This document shows positions 1-6,184 of a DNA stretch of 10,329 bases, in pieces. Numbering within the stretch: the first letter of the stretch is position 1; every line of letters starts with the position of its first letter. The position numbers and the translations under genes are program-made. This DNA is from an uncultured Eubacteriales bacterium (GTDB lineage Bacteria > Bacillota > Clostridia > UBA1381 > UMGS1253): NCBI GenBank assembly GCA_900550065.1, contig URQR01000063.1:1-10329 (forward strand), given 5' to 3'. Below the pieces are notes generated by a model. It had not been told where the DNA came from and did not search any database. It saw only the letters and a list, made by a program, of their open reading frames with translations.

Positions 1-793
1 CGTCCTGCTGCAGAGTGCTCGTCGTGAACGGCGCATACGCCTTGCGCTGCCGCGTCGACTTCTTGGCCTCTGTGATGGCGAATTCCTGCCCGCGGACAGC
101 GGACAGAATCTCCTGCACCTCCGCCTCGCTCTTGGGGACGAGCTTCTTCTTGCCCTTGCCGAAGAAGGACGCCTCAAAAGCATGCTTGCCCTGCATATCG
201 GTCAGGATCGCCTGAATCGTCCAATATTCCTGCGGCACAAACGCTTCAATCTCGTCCTCGCGGTCACAAATCAGCCGCGTTGCAACAGACTGTACGCGCC
301 CTGCGCTTAGGCCCTTTTTCACTTTTTTCCACAAAATCGGGCTGAGCTTATAACCCACGATACGGTCGAGTACACGGCGCGCCTGCTGCGCATCGACCAA
401 GCTTTGGTCAATGCCACGCGGCTCCTTGATTGCCTTTTGTACCGCCGACTTTGTAATTTCGTTAAATGTGACACGGCACGGCGACGCTTCCTCAATCCCA
501 AGCGCATGCGCCAAGTGCCAGCTAATCGCCTCGCCCTCGCGGTCAGGGTCGGTTGCAAGATAGATTTTATCCGCGCCCTTTGCTTCCTTTTTCAGCTTGC
601 TCAGAAGGCTGCCCTTCCCTCGAATCGTAATATAGCGCGGCTCAAAGTCGTGCTCCACGTCCACGCCCATCTGGCTCTTCGGCAAGTCGATGATATGCCC
701 CATTGAGGCCTCGACGCTATATGTCGAGCCCAGATACTTTTTAATTGTTTTCGCTTTAGAAGGCGACTCCACAATGACCAGCTTTTTTGACAT
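1..793 (-). CDS. topA: DNA topoisomerase I (N-terminal 264 residues, cut by window edge)
   Basis: Type IA topoisomerase that relaxes negative supercoils by passing one strand through a transient single-strand break. The visible part starts MSKKLVIVESPSK and holds the TOPRIM domain, with the catalytic Glu at residue 9 and the acidic TDPDREGEA motif at 81-89 (D82, D84, E86) that binds Mg2+. It continues into the next conserved block, SAGRVQSVATR, at 163-173. The catalytic Tyr and the C-terminal zinc-ribbon or repeat domains lie outside the window. The ATG at 791-793 is preceded by a GGAGG-type site (complement of 799-804), which fixes the start. It lies downstream of dprA on the same strand with a 115-base gap, the usual dprA-topA order in Firmicutes. 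No convincing terminator is visible in the gap, so co-transcription is likely. The reading frame is intact. Confidence 0.97.
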   Translation of the reverse strand, partial: MSKKLVIVESPSKAKTIKKYLGSTYSVEASMGHIIDLPKSQMGVDVEHDFEPRYITIRGKGSLLSKLKKEAKGADKIYLATDPDREGEAISWHLAHALGIEEASPCRVTFNEITKSAVQKAIKEPRGIDQSLVDAQQARRVLDRIVGYKLSPILWKKVKKGLSAGRVQSVATRLICDREDEIEAFVPQEYWTIQAILTDMQGKHAFEASFFGKGKKKLVPKSEAEVQEILSAVRGQEFAITEAKKSTRQRKAYAPFTTSTLQQD

Positions 794-908
794 TTCCAAC
801 CTCCAAAAATTACATGAATTGTCTCGCCCATGCACAGCCTTTGTAATAAACGGCATAAAAAGGGCGTAAAACAGAATCTATTTCAAATTGTACGACTAAT
901 TTTCAACT

Positions 909-2105
909 TTATACATTCAGCGTGTAAATTTTCCCCGCAAGCGCCGCGACAAGGCCCTCTAACTCCATCAACGTCAGCGCTGCGCCCGCCTCTGACGCAG
1001 TAAGCGATGCACTGCGGCAAATCTCGTCGACATGCGCGTCCCGCTCTATTAAAAGGGCGATAATTTTTTTCTGTCCCTCGTCTAAATGATTGAACCGTTC
1101 GTCATCAATCTCCGGCTTCGGCCGCGCCGGTCTCTCCTCCGCTGTGTTTAGCCGCGTCTTTTTTCCACCCGGCCGCACATTCGTCTCCACGTACACCGGC
1201 GCGCCGGTCTCCGGTGCGTCTATCCGTCCGAGCTCATAGCCATATTCTTCCAAAATATCCTGCGCGCACTCGGTCAGCTTTGCCCCGCCCGCCTTTATCA
1301 GATGGTGACAGCCCTTCGAGTTTTCCCGCGTTACATCGCCCGGAACAGCAAACACGTCCTTGCCGTTTTCCAGCGCCCAATGCGCGGTAGAAGCCGTTCC
1401 GCTCCGCCGCTTTGCCTCAACGACCAGCACTCCGCGCGAAAACGCGGCAATCAGCCGGTTCCGCACCGGAAAGTTCTTCCCATACGGCGGCGTCCCCGGC
1501 GCAAATTCCGTCATGACCGCACCGTTTTGCGCAATTGCACGCATCAGTTCATCATTTTCCGGCGGATACACAATGTCGATTCCACAGCCTAAAAACGCAA
1601 TCGTCTTCGCGCCGGCACGCAGCGCGCTGCGGTGCGCAACTGAGTCGATACCGCGCGCCATGCCGCTCACAATTGTGACACCGTTTTGGGCCAGATCGTA
1701 GCAAATTTCATCTGCGGCCGCCCGGCCGTATTCCGTGCTTTCCCGCGCGCCTACAACCGAAATCGGCAACATCGCGCTCCAGTCGAGACGCTCGCCAAGC
1801 ACATAGAGCACATACGGCGGGTCATACAAATGGCGTAGCATTTCCGGGTAGTCCGCGTCATCAAAGCAAAGGATATGCGCACCGAGCGTTTCGATCTGCT
1901 CCATCACTTTTTTCGCTTTTGACAAATCCTTATTGATCAGCGAAGCAAGCTCCGCTTCACCAATTCCATTGATACCGCGAAGCTCCTGCTCTCCCGCGTG
2001 GTAAATTGCCCCCACGCTCCCAAACCGTTCTATTAAGGGCGTAATCTTCGGCGAAAAGATGCGCGGCAACGTCACAAGCCACAGCCACAATTCCCGTCTG
2101 TCCAT
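909..2105 (-). CDS. dprA: DNA-processing protein DprA
   Basis: DprA binds incoming single-stranded DNA during natural transformation and loads RecA; it acts in the cytoplasm. The 398-residue protein shows the full family layout. An N-terminal SAM/helix-hairpin-helix part carries GINGIGEAEL at 44-53. The Rossmann-like DprA core spans about 80-290, with VVGAR (117-121), SGMARGID (147-154), FPVRNR (212-217), SGTASTA (235-241) and VPG (254-256). After a charged, Pro-rich linker (about 290-330) comes a C-terminal winged-helix-like domain (about 335-398). The ATG has a strong GAGGAGG site (complement of 2114-2120), 8 bases upstream. It is followed by topA on the same strand. DprA is widespread even in species never seen to transform, so its presence does not prove competence. 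Confidence 0.97.
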   Translation of the reverse strand: MDRRELWLWLVTLPRIFSPKITPLIERFGSVGAIYHAGEQELRGINGIGEAELASLINKDLSKAKKVMEQIETLGAHILCFDDADYPEMLRHLYDPPYVLYVLGERLDWSAMLPISVVGARESTEYGRAAADEICYDLAQNGVTIVSGMARGIDSVAHRSALRAGAKTIAFLGCGIDIVYPPENDELMRAIAQNGAVMTEFAPGTPPYGKNFPVRNRLIAAFSRGVLVVEAKRRSGTASTAHWALENGKDVFAVPGDVTRENSKGCHHLIKAGGAKLTECAQDILEEYGYELGRIDAPETGAPVYVETNVRPGGKKTRLNTAEERPARPKPEIDDERFNHLDEGQKKIIALLIERDAHVDEICRSASLTASEAGAALTLMELEGLVAALAGKIYTLNV

Positions 2106-2126
2106 GCTTTTCGCCTCCTCTTTTCT

Positions 2127-2132
2127 ATTATA
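2127..2132 (-). promoter_or_regulatory. Possible -10 box for dprA-topA
   Basis: Read on the minus strand this is a perfect TATAAT that would start transcription just ahead of the dprA ribosome binding site. No good -35 hexamer lies 16-18 bases upstream, so the promoter call is weak. It could be an AT-rich coincidence, with dprA transcribed by read-through from the oxidoreductase gene. Confidence 0.3.
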
Positions 2133-2170
2133 ATGAAAGAATCCATTTAAGCTTACTTTTTCTACATTAC

Positions 2171-2190
2171 TACAAAATATCCGTTTTGTA
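2171..2190. repeat. Inverted repeat TACAAAA-N6-TTTTGTA upstream of dprA
   Basis: A perfect 7-bp inverted repeat (2171-2177 with 2184-2190) with a 6-base spacer lies in the 131-base gap between the oxidoreductase gene and dprA. It is AT-rich and has no directly adjoining U-tract on the minus strand, so it is not a clear terminator for the oxidoreductase gene. It could be an operator site or chance structure in AT-rich DNA. Confidence 0.35.
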
Positions 2191-2236
2191 AAGGATTTTT
2201 TTTGAAAGCCCTTTTATTTTATTTTCAAATTAATGT

Positions 2237-3568
2237 TTAAATAATCAGTGAACCTCCGTCTTTTAGCAGTCTGCGAACCTGTACAGTATCCGCCGCCTGT
2301 ACGGCCTTGTTCTCATTTACACAGCAATACGCGGCAATGCCGGCGGCCTCGCCCATTTGGTTTAAGTTAACCATGACCCGCAGTGCGCCGAACGCCCCCT
2401 CGTCGGCGTGCAACATCCGCCCCACAGGTATAAAGTTTTCATACTTTTCCTGCACCAGCATTCGGAACGGAATCTGATAAAAGCGCGCGTGCTCCCCTTC
2501 TTCACGCCACCGGCCCTGTACGGGCGGCGACGTCCTGTCGTAGTGTGTTTCCATTGTACCGTCCAAATACAAAAACGAGATTCCCGCTGAATCGCTGTGG
2601 TGCATATCGACTCGATACGTTCCGTATCCGATTGCATCTTCAAACCGCCGCCCGGTCAGGATATCGTCCTGCGTTACCTTGTACTTTGTCACAAAATGAC
2701 GTGTTTCGCGGATACCGAGCTGTGCGCATATATTGGTCAGGCCAAGCTTTTTTCCGCTATATTTGCGAAGCAACTGCAACACCGCCCCAATCTGCTGCCT
2801 GCCTTCTATCTCGCCTCGTGACAGTGCGTTTGCGTCTGCACAATCGGTGTCAAATACATGCGTGTCCGCGCGCAGGCTGATTTGTTCCAAGCCTGGGATT
2901 GGACTCGACCAGCCCCAGTCCTCACGCAGCCCGAATTCTGCCCCATGCGCCTGCAAAAGCGCCTCAATGTCGAGTCCGTCCGTGTCCCCCTGTAAATGAT
3001 AACAGGGTGTAGGCGGCTGCATATGTGTGTTTTGGTAGCTTTTTAACCCCAGATGCATCGCCATGTCGCCGTCGCCGGACGCATCAATAAAAAAGCCCGC
3101 ACGAATCGCCTGCCGGCCTGACTTGTTTTCAATAATAATGTGTGTAATTTTATTATCCTCTGCAACAGGCGCGCAGTAATACGTGTGAAAATACACCGAT
3201 ATTCCACACTCGCGCACGTAATTGTCGAGTGCAAGCTTGAGCTCCTCTGTGTTGAGCCGGTAAGCGACATGCGCGGCCTCCCCGCGCATAACAGCCCCGT
3301 TTTTCTCAAGCCGCTGAATCGTCTCAAAGGTCAGACCGCCGATGATTTGCTCCTCTCCATAAAAATCGTGCAGGCTGTGCCATATGTTAACCAATCCTGC
3401 CGTCGCCATCCCGCCCAGACAGTTCTGTTTTTCGATAAGCGCAACGCGCAGCCCAAGCCGGGCCGCCCGCACAGCGGCAAACAGCCCCGTACAGCTCCCG
3501 CCAATCACGCACAAATCCACCTCTTCGCAAATTGGCAGCCGCTTTTCCGGTTCTATTATATACTGCAT
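2237..3568 (-). CDS. FAD-dependent oxidoreductase (FAD_oxidored-type family)
   Basis: A 443-residue flavoprotein of unknown substrate. The N-terminal Rossmann fold is plain: VDLCVIGGSCTGLFAAVRAARLG (about 17-39, dinucleotide-binding turn at 23-28), then the acidic end of strand 2 in VALIEK (E46) and LGGMATAGLV at 51-60. IDASGDGDMA at 161-170 matches the second conserved FAD-contact block of this family. The C-terminus carries FIPVGRMLHADEGAFG and a GEAAGIAA stretch, the usual closing part of the FAD site. There is no signal peptide or membrane segment, so it is likely cytoplasmic. The ATG has a GGGAG site 9 bases upstream (complement of 3578-3582) and a consensus promoter. Family members often sit near carbohydrate-utilisation genes, and a heparinase-like gene lies 4 kb away, but no functional link is shown. 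The third Gly of the classic GxGxxG is replaced by Ser. Confidence 0.85.
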   Translation of the reverse strand: MQYIIEPEKRLPICEEVDLCVIGGSCTGLFAAVRAARLGLRVALIEKQNCLGGMATAGLVNIWHSLHDFYGEEQIIGGLTFETIQRLEKNGAVMRGEAAHVAYRLNTEELKLALDNYVRECGISVYFHTYYCAPVAEDNKITHIIIENKSGRQAIRAGFFIDASGDGDMAMHLGLKSYQNTHMQPPTPCYHLQGDTDGLDIEALLQAHGAEFGLREDWGWSSPIPGLEQISLRADTHVFDTDCADANALSRGEIEGRQQIGAVLQLLRKYSGKKLGLTNICAQLGIRETRHFVTKYKVTQDDILTGRRFEDAIGYGTYRVDMHHSDSAGISFLYLDGTMETHYDRTSPPVQGRWREEGEHARFYQIPFRMLVQEKYENFIPVGRMLHADEGAFGALRVMVNLNQMGEAAGIAAYCCVNENKAVQAADTVQVRRLLKDGGSLII

Positions 3569-3591
3569 AAAATCACGCTCCCTTTTTTCAT

Positions 3592-3609
3592 AACCGTATT
3601 ATATCGGTT
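3592..3609. promoter_or_regulatory. Candidate operator AACCG-N8-CGGTT over the -10 box
   Basis: A perfect 5-bp inverted repeat (3592-3596 and 3605-3609) flanks the TATAAT box of the oxidoreductase promoter symmetrically. A dimeric repressor bound here would block RNA polymerase. No regulator gene is present in the window. The arms are short, so chance is possible. Confidence 0.4.
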
Positions 3610-3627
3610 TATTTTCCCTCCTGTCAA
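3598..3627 (-). promoter_or_regulatory. Consensus sigma-A promoter for the FAD oxidoreductase gene
   Basis: On the minus strand TTGACA (complement of 3622-3627) is followed after 18 bases by a perfect TATAAT (complement of 3598-3603). Transcription would begin about 23 bases before the ATG at 3568. Both hexamers match consensus exactly. An inverted repeat covers the -10 box (separate entry), which suggests repressor control. Confidence 0.8.
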
Positions 3628-3628
3628 G

Positions 3629-3640
3629 TGCTGCACAGCA
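3629..3640. repeat. Short inverted repeat TGCTG-CA-CAGCA in the divergent promoter region
   Basis: A 5-bp inverted repeat with a 2-base centre lies just upstream of the -35 box of the leftward promoter and about 40 bases upstream of the rightward -35 box. It could be a regulator site serving either direction, or chance. Confidence 0.25.
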
Positions 3641-3680
3641 AATGAATTTTTCACGTTTTCTGCTTTTTACACCATTCGTA

Positions 3681-3710
3681 TTGACAAAACTCTACACAGA
3701 GGTGTATACT
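3681..3710 (+). promoter_or_regulatory. Sigma-A promoter of the aroF-pheA-prmA operon
   Basis: TTGACA (3681-3686) is followed after 18 bases by TATACT (3705-3710). The predicted start is near 3717, giving a leader transcript of about 240 nucleotides if it ends at the attenuator. This is the only strong plus-strand promoter seen upstream of the leader ORF. Confidence 0.82.
3693..3706. promoter_or_regulatory. Candidate operator TACAC-AGAG-GTGTA inside the operon promoter
   Basis: A perfect 5-bp inverted repeat (3693-3697 and 3702-3706) sits in the spacer and runs into the first two bases of the -10 box. Its position suits a repressor that would act before the attenuator does. The cognate regulator is not in the window, and the short arms leave room for chance. 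Confidence 0.4.
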
Positions 3711-3745
3711 GTAACAAATCATAAATAAATGATTCTATTTTGCAG

Positions 3746-3759
3746 CCGGTATAGACCGG
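3746..3759 (+). other. Small 5' hairpin CCGGT-ATAG-ACCGG ahead of the leader ORF
   Basis: A perfect 5-bp GC-rich stem with a 4-base loop ends 4 bases before the GGAG ribosome binding site (3764-3767) of the leader ORF. It may protect the 5' end, pause polymerase so that a ribosome can load, or tune leader translation. Its role is not shown. Confidence 0.45.
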
Positions 3760-3773
3760 GGATGGAGTTTGTT

Positions 3774-3893
3774 ATGAACAAGCGTGCGATGCTTCTGACA
3801 ACTGAATCGCAGTTTTTTGGCTTCCGCTTTAGCTACTTTTATGGCTACGGCTTTTTTGGCTTGAAAAAACTGAATTCAGACCTACAAATTTAA
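3774..3893 (+). CDS. Phe/Tyr-rich leader peptide (39 residues) of the attenuator
   Basis: ATG AAC AAG opens a 39-codon ORF ending in TAA, with GGAG at 3764-3767, 6 bases before the start. Residues 14-28 read FFGFRFSYFYGYGFF: 7 Phe and 3 Tyr in 15 positions. No domain or stable fold is expected; translation itself is the sensor. The ORF lies between the operon promoter and the intrinsic terminator, and its codons coincide with the RNA segments that choose between terminator and antiterminator. Phe dominance plus three Tyr suggests it senses mainly Phe and perhaps also Tyr. The direct repeat TTTTTTGGCTT (3813-3823 and 3852-3862) encodes the Phe-Phe-Gly ends of the run and may reflect an internal duplication. 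It is too short for routine gene calling and would usually be missed. Confidence 0.88.
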   Translation: MNKRAMLLTTESQFFGFRFSYFYGYGFFGLKKLNSDLQI

Positions 3894-3922
3894 GACGCAC
3901 GCGCTTATAAAACCATGTTTAC

Positions 3923-3955
3923 AAGGGTCTGATTTCATCAGACCCTTTATTTTTT
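3923..3955 (+). terminator. Intrinsic terminator of the attenuator
   Basis: GGGTCTGA (3925-3932) pairs perfectly with TCAGACCC (3938-3945) around the loop TTTCA. AA/TT flanks extend the stem to 10 bp, and TTTATTTTTT (3946-3955) follows. It ends 55 bases before the aroF ATG, so it lies inside the operon and must be bypassed for expression of the enzymes. Confidence 0.93.
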
Positions 3956-4010
3956 GCAAAAAATAAAAAAGATACCCTTGAAATTCAACCTCGAAAGGAC
4001 GTGTGTACAA

Positions 4011-5039
4011 ATGGTAATTATTTTCAAACCAGCTGCTAAGAAAGAGGATATTAGTAAGGTCAAAACGTATGTCGAAAGTCTCGGCAACGTAAAAGCACAG
4101 CAAATTGAAGGCGAAGCGACCACTATTTTGGGTCTCGTCGGCGATACGTCTGCAATCGACATCGATACGGTCAATCTCTACGACAGCGTCGACCGTATTA
4201 TGCAGGTACAGGAGCCGTACAAAAAGGCCAACCGTAAATTTCACCCGTGCAATACGATCATTGACGTAAAGGGCCGCAAAATCGGCGGTAACGAGATTGC
4301 GATTATCGCCGGTCCCTGCTCGATTGAGTCGCAAGAGCAGATTGACGAAGTAGCACATGATGTAAAAGTATCCGGCGCTGGCTTCCTGCGCGGCGGCGCG
4401 TACAAGCCGCGCACCTCGCCCTATGCGTTTCAGGGCATGGGCGCGGACGGTCTTGAATTATTGCACAACGCGGGTAAAGTAAATAATATGCCGATCGTGT
4501 CGGAGCTGATGAACTTAAACACGCTTGACCTCTTTATGGAAAAGGTTGATATTATTCAGGTCGGCGCGCGCAACATGCAGAACTTCGACCTGCTGCGCGA
4601 GCTCGGCAAGGTCGATAAGCCGGTTCTGCTCAAGCGCGGCTTCTCCGCTACGATTGAGGAGCTTTTGATGGCGGCAGAATACATCATGGCGGGCGGCAAT
4701 GACCAAGTTATTCTTTGTGAGCGCGGTATCCGTACGTTTGAAACGGCGACGCGCAACTCACTCGATTTGAGCAGTATTCCGATTTTAAAGCGCAACTCCC
4801 ACCTGCCGGTTATCGTCGATCCGTCGCACGCAACGGGGATTTACTGGATGGTGGAGCCAATGAGCAAAGCGGCAATTGCCGCTGGTGCGGACGGGCTGAT
4901 TATTGAGGTGCATAACAACCCAAAATGTGCAAAATGCGACGGGCAGCAGTCGCTCACGCCGAACGCATTCGACGAGCTGATGAGCAAAATTAAGCGCATT
5001 GCGGAGGTAGAAGGCCGCACCATTAAAACTTATATGTAA
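4011..5039 (+). CDS. aroF: 3-deoxy-7-phosphoheptulonate (DAHP) synthase, type I-beta
   Basis: Condenses phosphoenolpyruvate and erythrose 4-phosphate to DAHP, the first step of the shikimate pathway. The 342-residue protein has an N-terminal ferredoxin-like domain (about 1-70, MVIIFKPAAKKED), known in the Thermotoga-type enzymes as the feedback-inhibition domain. The TIM barrel follows with GPCSIES (101-107), RGGAYKPRTSPYAFQG (127-142), GARNMQN (185-191), CERGIRTFE (236-244) and DPSHATG (270-276). The expected metal ligands Cys103, His273, Glu299 and Asp310 are present. The ATG at 4011 is chosen because AAAGGA precedes it (3994-3999, 11-base spacing, rather long) and the domain starts there; a TTG at 3954 lies in the terminator U-tract. 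No chorismate mutase domain is fused. It is the first gene after the Phe/Tyr attenuator, and pheA starts 13 bases after its stop. Confidence 0.96.
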   Translation: MVIIFKPAAKKEDISKVKTYVESLGNVKAQQIEGEATTILGLVGDTSAIDIDTVNLYDSVDRIMQVQEPYKKANRKFHPCNTIIDVKGRKIGGNEIAIIAGPCSIESQEQIDEVAHDVKVSGAGFLRGGAYKPRTSPYAFQGMGADGLELLHNAGKVNNMPIVSELMNLNTLDLFMEKVDIIQVGARNMQNFDLLRELGKVDKPVLLKRGFSATIEELLMAAEYIMAGGNDQVILCERGIRTFETATRNSLDLSSIPILKRNSHLPVIVDPSHATGIYWMVEPMSKAAIAAGADGLIIEVHNNPKCAKCDGQQSLTPNAFDELMSKIKRIAEVEGRTIKTYM

Positions 5040-5052
5040 GGCAGGTACGAAA

Positions 5053-6180
5053 ATGCGGAATTTAGACGAAGTACGCAAGGATATTAACGAAACCGACAAG
5101 GCGCTTGCGCGCCTGTTTGAACGGCGCATGGATTTGTCAAAGGAGGTCGCCGACTACAAACGCGCCAATGGGCTGCCCGTTTTTGACGCGGCGCGCGAAG
5201 CGGCTGTCATTGAGCGGTTCACCGGCTCGCTGGCAAATAGGGCCTATGCGCCGTGGGCAACGCGCATCATTTGCGACCTAATGAATTGTTCCAAAGAGTA
5301 TCAGCGGCGTTTCATGCCGGAGGGCACGGCGCTTCCACACGCACACGGCGGCAAAATCGTATGCCAGGGCACGCTTGGCGAATATGGCGAAGAAGCCGCC
5401 TGTGCCTACTTCGGCGATACGGCACAAATCGACTGTCTTGCGACGTTCGAGGCTGTGTTCGAGGCGGTCTATACCGGAGGCGCCGCCTACGGCGTTGTGC
5501 CGATTGAAAATTCCTCGACCGGCGCAATCGGTGACGTATATGACTTGTTCACAAAATACGACTGTAAAATTGTCGGCGAATATGTTCTGCCGATTTCGCA
5601 CAATCTGCTCGCCAATGAAGGGGCGGATATGGGTACGGTAAAATCCGTCTATTCGCACACGCAGGGCTTTGAGCAGTGCAGTAATTTTTTAGACGCACAC
5701 CCGGACTATCACTGTATCCCCTACCACAATACCGCCGTGAGTGCAAAATTTGTCGCCGAATCCGGCGGCACGGACAAGGCCGCCATCGCTTCTATGCGCG
5801 CGGCGAAAATTTATAAGCTAAAAGTACTTGCGCAGGCCATCAATAACAATTATAATAACTATACACGCTTTATCGTTATTGCAAAAGACAGCATCGCCCA
5901 AAAGGAGGCGGATAAGGTGTCCGTTCTGTTCGGGCTGATGCATAAAGAAGGGCAGCTCTGCCGACTGATGGCGCATTTTGCTGACTATGGCGTCAATTTG
6001 CTGAAAATTGAGTCGCGCCCGATTCCGAACCGGAGCTGGGAGTACAATTTTTATATCGACTTTGAGGCAAACTTAGCGGACGAAAAGACGCAGCAGCTCG
6101 TCGAAAAGCTGCGCGCAGATTCCGTTTCGTTCCGTCTGCTCGGTAATTATAAAGCGGCAAATATGAGTATAGCGAGGTAA
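5053..6180 (+). CDS. pheA: Bifunctional chorismate mutase / prephenate dehydratase (P-protein)
   Basis: Converts chorismate to prephenate and prephenate to phenylpyruvate, the committed steps to phenylalanine. Of the 375 residues, 1-88 form an AroQ-type chorismate mutase helical domain (LDEVRKDINETDKALARLF, then DAAREAAVIERF). Residues 101-277 are the dehydratase, with VPIENSSTG (149-157), SHTQGFEQC (201-209) and the catalytic Thr in NYTRF (269-273). Residues about 285-370 are an ACT domain with the Phe-binding ESRP (320-323). The partner motif, usually GALV-like, reads GQLC (300-303). The start has only a weak GGCAGG site 13 bases after the aroF stop, which suggests coupling to aroF translation. 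It lies in the attenuated operon, in keeping with Phe-controlled expression. The frame is intact and both activities look complete. Confidence 0.97.
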   Translation: MRNLDEVRKDINETDKALARLFERRMDLSKEVADYKRANGLPVFDAAREAAVIERFTGSLANRAYAPWATRIICDLMNCSKEYQRRFMPEGTALPHAHGGKIVCQGTLGEYGEEAACAYFGDTAQIDCLATFEAVFEAVYTGGAAYGVVPIENSSTGAIGDVYDLFTKYDCKIVGEYVLPISHNLLANEGADMGTVKSVYSHTQGFEQCSNFLDAHPDYHCIPYHNTAVSAKFVAESGGTDKAAIASMRAAKIYKLKVLAQAINNNYNNYTRFIVIAKDSIAQKEADKVSVLFGLMHKEGQLCRLMAHFADYGVNLLKIESRPIPNRSWEYNFYIDFEANLADEKTQQLVEKLRADSVSFRLLGNYKAANMSIAR

Positions 6181-6184
6181 TACA

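Larger units (their letters stand above)
3717..3956 (+). promoter_or_regulatory. Phe/Tyr ribosome-mediated transcription attenuator (leader RNA)
   Basis: Four RNA segments give mutually exclusive folds. Segment 1 (3802-3807 and 3810-3818) pairs with segment 2 (3874-3879 and 3864-3872) in a 15-bp helix with a small internal loop. Segment 2 (3871-3883) can instead pair with segment 3 (3925-3937), 12 of 13 positions counting one G-U, forming an antiterminator. If segment 3 is free it pairs with segment 4 (3938-3945) as the terminator. Segment 1 includes and immediately precedes the run of Phe/Tyr codons; the leader stop codon (3891-3893) lies 8 bases after segment 2. A ribosome stalled for charged tRNA-Phe or tRNA-Tyr would break 1:2 and allow 2:3 (read-through). 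A ribosome reaching the stop would cover segment 2 and allow termination. No T-box consensus (TGGNACC-type bulge, AGGGTGG) was seen. The mechanism is inferred from sequence; the pairings are read directly. Confidence 0.88.

Noticed and set aside
794..908. Separate topA promoter in the dprA-topA gap
   Set aside because: Only weak hexamer matches were found (for example TTTACG with TATTAC on the minus strand), so no promoter is claimed; co-transcription with dprA is the simpler reading.
3140..3724. 194-codon plus-strand frame opposite the oxidoreductase gene
   Set aside because: It is antisense to a conserved flavoprotein, runs through both divergent promoters, and has no family-like sequence.
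3954..4010. Longer aroF reading frame from TTG at 3954
   Set aside because: The TTG lies in the U-tract of the attenuator, has no ribosome binding site, and the added residues do not belong to the DAHP synthase fold. ATG 4011 has AAAGGA upstream.
3717..4010. T-box riboswitch as explanation of the aroF leader
   Set aside because: No T-box sequence or TGGNACC-type antiterminator bulge is present, while a translated Phe/Tyr-rich ORF and three alternative helices explain the region.
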